From positions 434,001 to 498,000 of the forward strand of contig CAWKDG010000001.1 of assembly GCA_963848355.1 (NCBI GenBank): a stretch of DNA of 64,000 nt, written 5' to 3'. This stretch comes from CAWKDG01 sp963848355 (GTDB taxonomy: Bacteria; Actinomycetota; Acidimicrobiia; Acidimicrobiales; UBA8190). Positions 33,473 through 41,968 of this stretch are shown piece after piece (the stretch's first letter is position 1; each line of letters opens with the position of its first letter). The notes beneath the pieces were generated by a model. That model had not been told where the DNA came from and made no database searches. It saw nothing but the letters and a program-made list of their open reading frames with translations. The position numbers were made by a program, and so were the translations under genes.

Positions 33473-33957
33473 CGCGCTCCGTTCTCTGTCGTCATCCCGA
33501 TCACCTCGGCGAGACGCGTGGCCACCACCGAGCCGCCCGGCTCCTCGGCCGCCACGACGAGCACCGTATCGTCACCGGCCACCGTCCCCACCACACCTTC
33601 GAAACCGCACCGGTCGAGGGCGGACCCGACCACATGGGCCGACCCCGGCGGCGTGCGCAGCACGACCAGGTTGGCCGAGTGGGCCACCTCGACCACCCAT
33701 TCCCCGAGGACACGCCGGAGGTGGTCCTCGGGCGCGACCTGGTGGACGGGGAGTTCGGGGAGGGCGTAGACCGACTCACCGCCGAGGACCCGCACCTTCA
33801 CCGCTCCCATCTCCTCGAGATCGCGTGACACCGTCGCCTGCGTGGCCTCGACGCCGTCGTCGGCCAGCAGCGTCACCAGTTGGCCCTGGCTGGCCACCGC
33901 GTTGCCCTCGAGCAGGCGGGCGATGCGGTACTGCCGTTGCTGCTTGCCCAGCTTCAC
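33469..33957 (-). CDS. argR: Arginine repressor
   Basis: A 162-residue ArgR. The winged-helix N-terminus contains RQYRIARLLEGNAVASQGQL and EATQATVSRDLEEMGAVKVR. The C-terminal oligomerisation/arginine-binding part contains VGSALDRCGFEGVVGTVAGDD, in which GTVAGDDT is the arginine-contact motif. It would repress the operon in which it lies when arginine is abundant; a candidate ARG box lies upstream of argC. GTG at 33957 overlaps the argF stop (GTGA). The in-operon position between argF and argG is common in actinobacteria. Confidence 0.94.
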   Translation of the reverse strand: MKLGKQQRQYRIARLLEGNAVASQGQLVTLLADDGVEATQATVSRDLEEMGAVKVRVLGGESVYALPELPVHQVAPEDHLRRVLGEWVVEVAHSANLVVLRTPPGSAHVVGSALDRCGFEGVVGTVAGDDTVLVVAAEEPGGSVVATRLAEVIGMTTENGAR

Positions 33958-34910
33958 GTCGCCACCGACGACCCCGGACCGAGCAGCCAACCGAGGAGAC
34001 CGCGCATGGCGTGCATCCGGTTGGTCGCCTGTCGCCACACACGGCTGCGGGGCCCGTCGATGACCGCCGCCGAGATCTCCTCGCCGCGATGGGCCGGGAG
34101 ACAGTGGAGGACCACGGCGTCGGGAGCGGCGCCGGCCAGGAGATCGTCGTCGACGGTGAATCCGGAGAACGCCTTCAGGCGGAGCTCGGCCTCGTCCTCC
34201 TGCCCCATCGACGTCCAGACATCGGTGTAGACGGCGTCGGCTCCGGCCACCGCCTCGGCCGGGTCGGTGGTGACCTCGATGTCCCCCCCCAGTCGGGTCA
34301 CGCGGTCGACGTCGTCGGCATCGGGTCCGTACCCGTCGGGCGCGGCGGTGCGGAAGGCCATCCCGACCATGGCCGCCCCGAGGGCGAGCGAGCGCCAGAC
34401 GTTGTTGGCGTCACCGACGTAGGCGAGGGTCCGGCCACCGAGGTCGCCGAAGACCTGCCGCAGCGTCAGGAGGTCGGCGATCACCTGGCAGGGGTGGGCC
34501 CGGTCCGAGAGGAGGTTGACCACGGGCACGGTGCCATCCCCGTCGGCACCGCCACCGTCGGCGCGGGGGCCGTCGAGGGCGCGCACCATGCGCCCGAGCA
34601 CCTCGTGGTCGAGGACCCGCGCACAGATCACGGCGTGGTAGCAGGCGAGCGTCCGGGCCACGTCCTCGGCCGTCTCGCGGGTGTCGATGCCCACCTCGAG
34701 GCCTTGGATGTAGACGGGATGGCCGCCGAGGGCCACCACGCCCAGCTCCGTCGAGGAGCGGGTCCGGGCCGAGGGCTTCTCGAAGAGCAGGGCCGCCCCC
34801 CGCCCGGCCAGCACCGGTGCCGCTGCCGCCGCCGGCTGCGAAGCCAGGGCCAAAACCTCCTCGAGCTCGGCGCACGAGAGGTCGTCGACGTCGAGGAAGT
34901 GACGGGTCAC
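33954..34910 (-). CDS. argF: Ornithine carbamoyltransferase
   Basis: Makes citrulline from ornithine and carbamoyl phosphate. The 318-residue protein has the carbamoyl phosphate loop FEKPSARTRSS (the usual STRTR is SARTR here), HPCQVIADLLT, and HCLPAHRGEEIS with the catalytic cysteine. DVWTSMGQEDE is the SMG loop for ornithine. The GTG start overlaps the argD stop (GTGA). A run of Gly and Asp residues (about residues 118-128) is an unusual surface loop. Aspartate carbamoyltransferase is excluded by the SMG and HCLP motifs. Confidence 0.94.
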   Translation of the reverse strand: MTRHFLDVDDLSCAELEEVLALASQPAAAAAPVLAGRGAALLFEKPSARTRSSTELGVVALGGHPVYIQGLEVGIDTRETAEDVARTLACYHAVICARVLDHEVLGRMVRALDGPRADGGGADGDGTVPVVNLLSDRAHPCQVIADLLTLRQVFGDLGGRTLAYVGDANNVWRSLALGAAMVGMAFRTAAPDGYGPDADDVDRVTRLGGDIEVTTDPAEAVAGADAVYTDVWTSMGQEDEAELRLKAFSGFTVDDDLLAGAAPDAVVLHCLPAHRGEEISAAVIDGPRSRVWRQATNRMHAMRGLLGWLLGPGSSVAT

Positions 34911-36103
34911 GACAGCACCGAGCCCAGAATGGCCACCGCTTCGTCGATCTCGGCGTCGGTGACGAGCAGCGAGGGGGCCAGCCTGATCGTGTCCGGGCGC
35001 GGTGCGTTCACCACCAGCCCGGCGGCCAGGGCCGCCGCCGTCACGGCCACGGCCCGGTCACCGTCGAGGACGGCACCGAGCAGCAGACCCTGCCCGCGCA
35101 CCGCGGTCACGCCGTCGAGTCCTTCCAGGGCGGCGGTGAGCCGGGCGCCGGCCCGGACGGCGCGGGCGGGGACGTCCTCGGCCTCCATCACGGCCAGGGT
35201 CGCCGCCGCCGCCGCCGCCGCCAGCGGCTGTCCACCGAAGGTGGAGCCGTGGTCCCCCGGTCCGAAGGCGGCCGCCACCTCGGCGCGCGCCCAGCAGGCC
35301 CCGATGGGGACACCGTTGCCGAGCGCCTTGGCCATCGTGATCACGTCCGGCATCACCGCCGTGTGCTGGAAGCCGAACCAGCGTCCCGTCCGTCCGAGGC
35401 CCGTCTGGACCTCGTCGGCCATGAGGAGGATGGCGCGCTCGTCGCACAGGGCGCGCACTGCCGCCAGGTAGTCCGACGACGGCACGATCACCCCCGCCTC
35501 CCCCTGGACCGGTTCCACCAGGACGGCGGCCACCCGGGCCGGATCGCACGCCGCGTCGAGCGCGTCGATGTCGTCGTAGGGGACGTGCTCGAAGCCCTCG
35601 GGCAGCGGCGCGAAGGGAACGTGCTTGGCCGGTTGACCGGTGGCGTGGAGCGTGGCCAGCGTCCTCCCGTGGAACGAGTCCCACGTCGAGACGACGACGT
35701 GACGACCGGGGCCGGCCCACTTGCGGGCCAGTTTGATGGCGCACTCGTTGGCCTCGGCCCCGGAGTTGGTGAAGAAGACCTGTCCCCCGGCCCGCTCCTC
35801 TCCGCCGCCGATCAGCCGGTCGAGGGTGGCCGCCACCCCCGGTCCGACGACGTTGCCGAAGAGGTTCGAGACGTGCAGCAGTGTCCGCGACTGCTCGGCC
35901 AGCGCTTCGGCCACCGCCGGGTGGGCGTGGCCGAGCGAGGTCACAGCCAGGCCCGAGAGGAAGTCGAGATAGCGACGGCCCTCGGTGTCCCACAACACCG
36001 TGCCCTCGCCGCGGACGAACGTCACCGGGGGCTCGGGGTAGGTGTGCATCAGCGCGCTGCGGTCGAGGGCGCCGGTGACCGGTGCGTGCGTGGTGCGGGT
36101 CAT
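34907..36103 (-). CDS. argD: Acetylornithine aminotransferase
   Basis: A PLP-dependent class III aminotransferase (398 residues) that forms N-acetylornithine. FTNSGAEANECAIKLARKW near residue 105 and LMADEVQTGLGRTG near 220 bind PLP. The lysine is in ITMAKALGNGVP near 250, and GSTFGGQPLAAAAA follows. ATG at 36103 overlaps the argB stop (ATGA). The Ala-rich stretch near residue 295 is encoded by GCC/GCG runs. It may also serve in lysine synthesis (DapC role), as such enzymes often do. Confidence 0.94.
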   Translation of the reverse strand: MTRTTHAPVTGALDRSALMHTYPEPPVTFVRGEGTVLWDTEGRRYLDFLSGLAVTSLGHAHPAVAEALAEQSRTLLHVSNLFGNVVGPGVAATLDRLIGGGEERAGGQVFFTNSGAEANECAIKLARKWAGPGRHVVVSTWDSFHGRTLATLHATGQPAKHVPFAPLPEGFEHVPYDDIDALDAACDPARVAAVLVEPVQGEAGVIVPSSDYLAAVRALCDERAILLMADEVQTGLGRTGRWFGFQHTAVMPDVITMAKALGNGVPIGACWARAEVAAAFGPGDHGSTFGGQPLAAAAAAATLAVMEAEDVPARAVRAGARLTAALEGLDGVTAVRGQGLLLGAVLDGDRAVAVTAAALAAGLVVNAPRPDTIRLAPSLLVTDAEIDEAVAILGSVLS

Positions 36104-37074
36104 GGGCGCTCCTTGCCGGTGGGGCCGGAGCGTGGTGAGGTGCCCACGTCGGTGGCGATCATGGTGCCCACACCTTCGTCGGTGAAGATCTCGAGCAGCA
36201 GGGCGTGGGCCACCCGGCCGTCGAGGATGTGGGCGCGGGCCACGCCGGCACGCACCGCCCGCGTGCACGCCTCGACCTTCGGCACCATCCCCGACGTCGC
36301 CGCCCCCGAGGCCACCATGGCTTCGAGCTCGTCGACCGAGACCGTCCGCAACATCGTCTCGGGATCGTCGGGATCGGCGCGCACACCGGAGACGTCGGTG
36401 AGGAAGACGAGCTTCTCGGCCTGCAGGGCGGCGGCCACGGCCCCGGCCACGGCGTCGGCGTTGATGTTGTACGCCTGCCCGGCGGCGTCGGCGGCGATGG
36501 TGGCCACCACCGGGATGAGGCCCTGGGCCAGGAGGCGCTCGATGAGTGACGGGTCGACCACCTCGACGTCGCCGACGAAGCCGAGTTGACCGGGCCGGGC
36601 CACGGCCGTGATCAGGTTGGCGTCCTCGCCCGACAGACCGACGGCCAGGGCGCCGTGGACGTTGATGGCGGAGACGATCTCGCGGTTGACCTTCCCCACG
36701 AGGACCATCCGGGCGATCTCGAGGGTCTCGGCGTCGGTCACGCGCATCCCGTCGCGGAATTCGGGCACCTTCCCCAGCCGGGCCATGAGCGATCCGATCT
36801 GGGGACCGCCGCCGTGGACCACCACCGGGAGCATCCCCACCGACCGCATCAGCACGACGTCCTCGGCGAACTGGGCCAGAGCGGCGGCGTCGGCGGCGGC
36901 GTCGGCGTCCTCGGCCCGGGCGTTGCCGCCGTACTTGACCACGACGACCTTGCCCCAGAAGCGCAGGATGTAGGGCAGGGCCTCGACGAGGATGGCGGCC
37001 TTGGCCGCCGGCGCCCCGGTCGACACCGTCGCTTCGGTCGACACCGTCCCCTCGGCCGACACCGTTCCCGTCAC
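36100..37074 (-). CDS. argB: Acetylglutamate kinase
   Basis: Phosphorylates N-acetylglutamate, usually the arginine-inhibited step. The 324-residue protein has GKVVVVKYGGNA near residue 40 and MLPVVVHGGGPQIGSLM near 78 for ATP and substrate. A Thr/Ser/Val-rich N-terminal tail (GTVSAEGTVSTEATVSTG) contains three near-repeats of a 6-7 residue unit and precedes the domain; N-terminal helices mediate arginine inhibition in other ArgB proteins, but this tail does not look helical. The GTG start overlaps the argJ stop (GTGA). Confidence 0.93.
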   Translation of the reverse strand: MTGTVSAEGTVSTEATVSTGAPAAKAAILVEALPYILRFWGKVVVVKYGGNARAEDADAAADAAALAQFAEDVVLMRSVGMLPVVVHGGGPQIGSLMARLGKVPEFRDGMRVTDAETLEIARMVLVGKVNREIVSAINVHGALAVGLSGEDANLITAVARPGQLGFVGDVEVVDPSLIERLLAQGLIPVVATIAADAAGQAYNINADAVAGAVAAALQAEKLVFLTDVSGVRADPDDPETMLRTVSVDELEAMVASGAATSGMVPKVEACTRAVRAGVARAHILDGRVAHALLLEIFTDEGVGTMIATDVGTSPRSGPTGKERP

Positions 37075-38243
37075 GACGTCGTCCTGTTCTCGTCGATGTA
37101 GCCGTGACCGAGATCGACCGTCGTGACGGCACCGAGGCCGGCGCCGAGGCCGAGATCGCAGTGCACCTCGACACGGGGGAGCGCCATGTGCGTGCGGACC
37201 GCCTTGTCGTCGTGGTCGGCGGCCACCCCGCCCCGGCAGACGACGGTGTCGCCGTAGGCGATCTCGACGCGACCGATGTCGAACGCCACCCCGGCCGAGC
37301 CCAGTTCACTCAGCACCCGTCCCCAGTACGGGTCCTCACCGTTCAGAGAGCACTTGACCAGATTCGAGTCGGCCACCTTGCGCGCGGCGCGCTGCGCCTC
37401 GTCGTCGGAGAGGGCACCCGAGACCATGACGTGGACGACCCGGGACCCGCCTTCGGCGTCGGCCGCCATCATCTCCATCAACGCCTCGCAGGCCTCGGTC
37501 AGGGCGCCGGCGACCCGGTCGGGTGGGGCCGGGGCACCGGCGCGCCCACTGGCGAGCACCATGACGGTGTCGTTGGTCGACGTGCACCCGTCCACCGTCA
37601 GCCGGTTGAAGGTGACCTCGACGGCGCCGACCAGCGCCGCCTTCAGCGCCGCCGGGTCACAGGCCACGTCGGTGGTGAGGACGGCCAGCATGGTGGCCAT
37701 GTCGGGGGCGAGCATGGCGGCACCCTTGGCCATGGCCCCCACCGTGAACCCCCCACCGTCGACGACGACCTCCTTGCGGACCACATCCGTCGTCATGATG
37801 GCCGTCGCCGCCTCCTCCCCCGCCTGACGACCCCCGGCGCGGGCGGCCACCAGCCGGGGGATGCCGGACTCGATCGGCGCCATCGGCAGGGGGATCCCGA
37901 TCAGTCCCGTCTGGCAGATGAGGACCTCGGCACCGTCGACGCCGAGCCCCTCCCCCACCAGCGCGCACATCCGCCCGGCGTCCTCGGCGCCGCGCGCCCC
38001 GGTGGCGGCGTTGGCGTTCCCCGACGAGACGATCACCGCTGCCGCGTATCCGCCGGTGGCGTCGAGATGGGCCCGGCTCACCGTGACCGGTGCGGCGGCG
38101 GCCAGGTTGCTGGTGAAGACGGCGGCGGCGGGGACACGACGCCCGTCGTCGGTGGCCACCAGAGCGAGGTCGGGTGCCCCCGAGGCCTTGATCCCGCAGG
38201 CCACGCCGGCCGCCACGAACCCGGCGGGGGCGGTCACGCTCAC
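37071..38243 (-). CDS. argJ: Bifunctional ornithine acetyltransferase / N-acetylglutamate synthase
   Basis: Recycles the acetyl group from N-acetylornithine to glutamate. The 390-residue precursor is self-cleaved before the nucleophilic threonine in ATMLAVLTTD (near residue 180). SSGNANAATGARG and the C-terminal GHGYIDENRTTS are diagnostic. Presence of argJ explains the absence of an argE. It may or may not make acetylglutamate from acetyl-CoA. GTG at 38243 (VSVTAPAGFVAAG) overlaps the argC stop (GTGA); a longer reading upstream lies inside argC. Confidence 0.94.
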   Translation of the reverse strand: MSVTAPAGFVAAGVACGIKASGAPDLALVATDDGRRVPAAAVFTSNLAAAAPVTVSRAHLDATGGYAAAVIVSSGNANAATGARGAEDAGRMCALVGEGLGVDGAEVLICQTGLIGIPLPMAPIESGIPRLVAARAGGRQAGEEAATAIMTTDVVRKEVVVDGGGFTVGAMAKGAAMLAPDMATMLAVLTTDVACDPAALKAALVGAVEVTFNRLTVDGCTSTNDTVMVLASGRAGAPAPPDRVAGALTEACEALMEMMAADAEGGSRVVHVMVSGALSDDEAQRAARKVADSNLVKCSLNGEDPYWGRVLSELGSAGVAFDIGRVEIAYGDTVVCRGGVAADHDDKAVRTHMALPRVEVHCDLGLGAGLGAVTTVDLGHGYIDENRTTS

Positions 38244-39253
38244 GGATAGACCCCGACGGTCGCCAGTCCCGTCGTCTCGTCCCATCCGTTGACCACATTC
38301 ACGCACTGGACGGCCTGGCCCGAGGCGCCCTTGCCCAGGTTGTCGAGCGCACAGAGGACGAGGACCCAGCCCGTGCGCTCGTCGACGCGCGCCGTGAGAT
38401 GGGCGGCGTTCGACCCGAAGGTGGCCTTCGTCGACGGCGACGTCTCGGAGACGACCACGAAGGGGGCACCGGCGTAGGCGTCGGCCAGGATGCCGAGGAC
38501 GTCCTCGGTGGTGCACGACCGGGCGGGGCGCGCGTAGCAGGTGGCCAGGATCCCCCGGGTCATGGGGGCGAGGTGGGGCGTGAAGAGCACCTGGGCCCCG
38601 ACCGCCTGTTCGATCTCCGGCGTGTGCCGGTGGGTGAGGAGCCCGTAGGCGGTGAAGTTCTCATCGACGGTGGCGAAATGCATGGCCGGCGAGAGCGACC
38701 GCCCGGCACCGGAGGTCCCGCTGGCGGCGTCGACCACGATCCCGGTGTTCTCCACGACCCCGGCCCGCACGAGCGGCGCCAGGGCCAGGGCGGCCGCCGT
38801 CGGGTAGCACCCGGGCGCGGCGACCAGCGCGGCGCCGGCCAGGTCGGGCCCGAACAGCTCGGGGAGGCCGTAGGCGAACCGGCCGAGCAGCCCCGGGGCC
38901 TCGTGCTCGGCGCCGTACCAGGTGGGATAGACGGCCGGGTCGCGCAGGCGGAAGTCGGCGGCCAGGTCGACCAGGAGACCGACCCGACCGACCAGGGCGG
39001 GGGCCAGGCGCTGTGACTCCCCGTGGGGCAGGGCCAGGAACACGACGTCGAGCCCGTCGAGGTCATCGGCCCGCAGCGTCGAGAAGGCCAGCGACCGGTA
39101 GGCGCCGGCCAGGGACGGATAGAGGGCGGACACCGGTTGCCCGGCCTGGGTGTCGGCCCCGGCCAGGACCACCTCGAGATCGGGATGGGCGGCGCACAGG
39201 CGCAGCAGCTCCGCCCCGGCGTACCCCGACGCCCCGTCGATCCCGACCTTCAT
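38240..39253 (-). CDS. argC: N-acetyl-gamma-glutamyl-phosphate reductase
   Basis: First gene of the arginine operon. The NADPH-dependent reductase has 337 residues. GIDGASGYAGAELLRL is the nucleotide-binding turn and AAPGCYPTAAALAL carries the catalytic cysteine. ASGTSGAGRS and the conserved HRHTPEIEQ follow. The ATG at 39253 has no ribosome-binding site, and a -10 box lies only 9-14 bases upstream, so the transcript is probably leaderless. All later genes of the operon are joined by 4-base overlaps. Confidence 0.95.
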   Translation of the reverse strand: MKVGIDGASGYAGAELLRLCAAHPDLEVVLAGADTQAGQPVSALYPSLAGAYRSLAFSTLRADDLDGLDVVFLALPHGESQRLAPALVGRVGLLVDLAADFRLRDPAVYPTWYGAEHEAPGLLGRFAYGLPELFGPDLAGAALVAAPGCYPTAAALALAPLVRAGVVENTGIVVDAASGTSGAGRSLSPAMHFATVDENFTAYGLLTHRHTPEIEQAVGAQVLFTPHLAPMTRGILATCYARPARSCTTEDVLGILADAYAGAPFVVVSETSPSTKATFGSNAAHLTARVDERTGWVLVLCALDNLGKGASGQAVQCVNVVNGWDETTGLATVGVYP

Positions 39254-39261
39254 GGCGCAAT

Positions 39262-39290
39262 ACTATACAGATACCTGCATACTCATGCGA
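39262..39290 (-). promoter_or_regulatory. argC promoter with candidate ARG box
   Basis: On the minus strand TATAGT (39262-39267) is a good -10, placing the transcript start within about 2-4 bases of the argC ATG. TGCATACTCATGCG (39276-39289) is a near-palindromic site close to the actinobacterial ARG-box form TGCAT-N4-ATGCA and covers the -35 position. ArgR binding there would block the promoter. Confidence 0.65.
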
Positions 39291-39334
39291 CACCAGCAGG
39301 GTTTCTACCGGGGGCGGCTGTTAGTTTGACGGGG

Positions 39335-40300
39335 ATGCGGGTCCTCGTCACCGGAGGTGCCGGCTTCATCGCGTCGCACCTGGCCGATCACCTGCTGGAA
39401 CAGGGCCATTCCGTCGTCGCCCTCGACGACCTCTCCACCGGCCGGGCCTCCAATGTCGAGCATCTCCGGGGCCGGCCCGACTTCGAGCTCGTCCTCGGGT
39501 CGATCCTCGATCCCGACGCCGTCGACGCCGCCGTCGGGCGCTGCGACGCCGTCTTCCACCTGGCGGCAGCCGTCGGGGTGGAGCTCATCGTGAACCAGCC
39601 GCTCCAGAGCCTGGCCACCAACATCCGCGGCGCCGAGATCGTCTTCGAGAAGGCCAACGACCACGGGACCCCCGTTCTCGTCACCTCGAGCAGCGAGATC
39701 TACGGGAAGAACCGTTCGGACCGCCTCCACGAGGACGACGACCGCATCCTCGGGTCGCCGTTGAAGAGCCGCTGGGCCTACTCCGAGGCGAAGGCCATCG
39801 ACGAGATCCTGGCCTACACCTATTGGAAGGAGAAGGGACTCCGCACCGTCATCGTCCGGCTCTTCAACACTGTCGGTCCCCGGCAGACGGGCGCCTACGG
39901 CATGGTCATCCCCCGCTTCGTCGGCCAGGCCCTGCGCGACGAGCCCATCACCGTCTACGGCGACGGCCTCCAGACCCGCTGCTTCTGTTACGTCGGTGAC
40001 ATCGTCGTCGCCCTCGCCGCCCTGCTCGGGCACCCCGACGCCTACGGACGGGTCTTCAACCTGGGTTCCGACGAGGAGGTGTCGATCCGGGAGCTGGCCG
40101 AGATCGTGCTGGCCGAGACCGGCTCGCACTCGGAGATCCGCTACGTGGCCTACGAGGACGCCTACGAGGAGGGGTTCGAGGACATGGCGCGGCGCGTCCC
40201 CGACACCTCCAGGGCCCGCTCTCTGGTGGGCTTCCGTCCCACCGTCGGCCTGCACGACATCATCCGCCTCGTGATCGAGGAGCAGCGGCAGATCCTCTGA
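39335..40300 (+). CDS. NAD-dependent epimerase/dehydratase (extended SDR)
   Basis: A 321-residue nucleotide-sugar SDR. The NAD loop VTGGAGFIASHLADHLL is at residues 5-21; Ala replaces the third Gly-following residue. The catalytic YSEAK is near 149, with SSSEIYG before it. FNTVGPRQTGAYGMV and VYGDGLQTRCF are shared with UDP-glucose 4-epimerases and UDP-glucuronate decarboxylases. The exact sugar is not decidable. ATG at 39335 follows GACGGGG; a TTAGTT box 9-14 bases upstream may make it leaderless. It is divergent from argC and opens the glycan region. Confidence 0.85.
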   Translation: MRVLVTGGAGFIASHLADHLLEQGHSVVALDDLSTGRASNVEHLRGRPDFELVLGSILDPDAVDAAVGRCDAVFHLAAAVGVELIVNQPLQSLATNIRGAEIVFEKANDHGTPVLVTSSSEIYGKNRSDRLHEDDDRILGSPLKSRWAYSEAKAIDEILAYTYWKEKGLRTVIVRLFNTVGPRQTGAYGMVIPRFVGQALRDEPITVYGDGLQTRCFCYVGDIVVALAALLGHPDAYGRVFNLGSDEEVSIRELAEIVLAETGSHSEIRYVAYEDAYEEGFEDMARRVPDTSRARSLVGFRPTVGLHDIIRLVIEEQRQIL

Positions 40301-40310
40301 CCGGCGGCGG

Positions 40311-41879
40311 TCATGTCGAGGGCGACTCGAGAATCGGATTCGGCTCCACCGTCAGGGTGGGCAGTTCACGACGGCACCGCGCCCGGTCGGGCATCCGCTC
40401 GACGTAGTGCCCCGAGATGTCTACGACCACCACGCGTCCGTAGGGCACGAGGCCCACGCCCTCCAGAGGCGGTTGCGTCAGGCCCTCGGCCGCGCACCCG
40501 AGATCGGTGGAGACGGGCTGAGCCAAGATCGATCCCGTCCCGTAGAGCAGATCGAGAGCCCCCGAGGTGTCCCACGTCGCCGACAGGACGGGCACCCACT
40601 GGGGCGACGCCGTCAGGTGGTACCCGGCGAGGAGTATCTCGTCGCGGTCGTCGACCCGGGGCAGCAACTGCTTCACGTCGGAGATGACCCGCTGTCTCTG
40701 GGACTGGGCGAAGAGATAGTCCTGCTGGTCCTGGTGCGTCTGCGAGAAGAAGCTGGCGAACACACCGGCGAAGAGCGCAGCAACGATGACGGCGGCGGCG
40801 CGCCGGTTCCGTCCCACCACCTTGGCCACTCCGCCCAGGGCGACGATGACAGCGGTGAGAAAGAAGAGCTGCGCCAGCAGGTTCACCCGGTTCCCGAGTC
40901 CGAACTGCCCGGGGAGGTAGTAGTCGTCGGCCGGGATGAACGGCACCCAGGACAGGTAGGTGCAGTCGATCAGCAGGAGAAGGGAAATGCCGATCCACGA
41001 CAGCGGTGGCCCTCCCCCGGTCTCCCGGTGCTGCAGGGCCCGCCACCCGCCGTAACAGGCGGCGGCCACTGTGCAGGCGACGAGGACATCGGCCACGGTG
41101 AACAAGCCCACCAGATGATGCAGCATGGTTGTCGTCCCGGAGTGGACGAGGGACTCGATCCGGGCCGGATACTGCGCCAACGGCCGGGCCGTCTTGTGCA
41201 ATGGGCTGACGGCCCTCTCGAACATGACCAGGGCGGCGAACCCGGCGGCCACGACCGCGGGAGCCGTCCACTGCAGCACGCGCCGGCGATCGTCGGCGAA
41301 GGCGATCAGGGCGACGGGCAGGAGGACGATCGGCGCCACCGCCTCGTAGGTGATCGTCGCCGCCACCAGGAGCGCCAGACTGATCCCGAGGTGGACACCG
41401 GCGTGGGGACGTCGGTTCATCCACCGTGACCCGGCGGCGATGGCGGCCAGAGCGAGAACCATGGCCAGGCTCATCTGCGTGGCCGTCCACCACAGACCCA
41501 GGCTGTCGGCGTAGGGCGAGACGACCACCAGCAGCCCCACGGCCCCCGAGGCGAGGGGCGGGAGGCCGAGACCGTCGAGGGCGACGACAGCCAGGACGGC
41601 CATGGCGCTCATGAGGACGGCCGACGAGAGGTAGTACCCGAGAGGGTCGGTCCCGAAGAGGCGGACGGCCAGGGCCTCCCAGACGATGAACCCGGGCCGG
41701 TAACTGGTAAAGAGCCCCAGGTGGAATTGGTGACCGGCGGCGCTGGCCCAGTCGTCGTAGACGAAGCCGGCCCGCACCGAGTACGGGATCCAGAAGGCCA
41801 GGGCCGCGACGCCGATCACCACCGGCATCACGATCTTCGGCTCCGCCCACCGGTGAGGAAGGCGGACCGCCGAGGCCAT
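40311..41879 (-). CDS. Polytopic membrane protein of unknown function
   Basis: The 522-residue protein has about ten hydrophobic segments between residues 15 and 395, followed by a soluble C-terminal domain of about 120 residues. The early YDDWASAAGHQFH motif has the acidic pair after the first span that is typical of GT-C glycosyltransferases and mannosyltransferase-like proteins. The layout fits an extracytoplasmic glycosyl- or glycan-transferring enzyme, but I do not recognise the family. ATG at 41879 has no ribosome-binding site; a GTTAGGT box lies just upstream. It is convergent with the SDR gene. Confidence 0.6.
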   Translation of the reverse strand: MASAVRLPHRWAEPKIVMPVVIGVAALAFWIPYSVRAGFVYDDWASAAGHQFHLGLFTSYRPGFIVWEALAVRLFGTDPLGYYLSSAVLMSAMAVLAVVALDGLGLPPLASGAVGLLVVVSPYADSLGLWWTATQMSLAMVLALAAIAAGSRWMNRRPHAGVHLGISLALLVAATITYEAVAPIVLLPVALIAFADDRRRVLQWTAPAVVAAGFAALVMFERAVSPLHKTARPLAQYPARIESLVHSGTTTMLHHLVGLFTVADVLVACTVAAACYGGWRALQHRETGGGPPLSWIGISLLLLIDCTYLSWVPFIPADDYYLPGQFGLGNRVNLLAQLFFLTAVIVALGGVAKVVGRNRRAAAVIVAALFAGVFASFFSQTHQDQQDYLFAQSQRQRVISDVKQLLPRVDDRDEILLAGYHLTASPQWVPVLSATWDTSGALDLLYGTGSILAQPVSTDLGCAAEGLTQPPLEGVGLVPYGRVVVVDISGHYVERMPDRARCRRELPTLTVEPNPILESPST

Positions 41880-41924
41880 GACGGACAACCTAACAAAGTC
41901 CCCGTCGGCCGAGACCGGCGGTCT

Positions 41925-41935
41925 GCCTAACATGG
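41925..41935 (+). promoter_or_regulatory. GCCTAACATGG motif, copy a
   Basis: GCCTAACATGG, with TAACAT as a possible -10, lies 33 bases upstream of the sulfotransferase-like gene. The same 11 bases recur in the intergenic regions at 48279-48289 and 51753-51763. Confidence 0.55.
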
Positions 41936-41968
41936 CACGGGCGATGACTCCCACGAGGAAGGCGGGGC

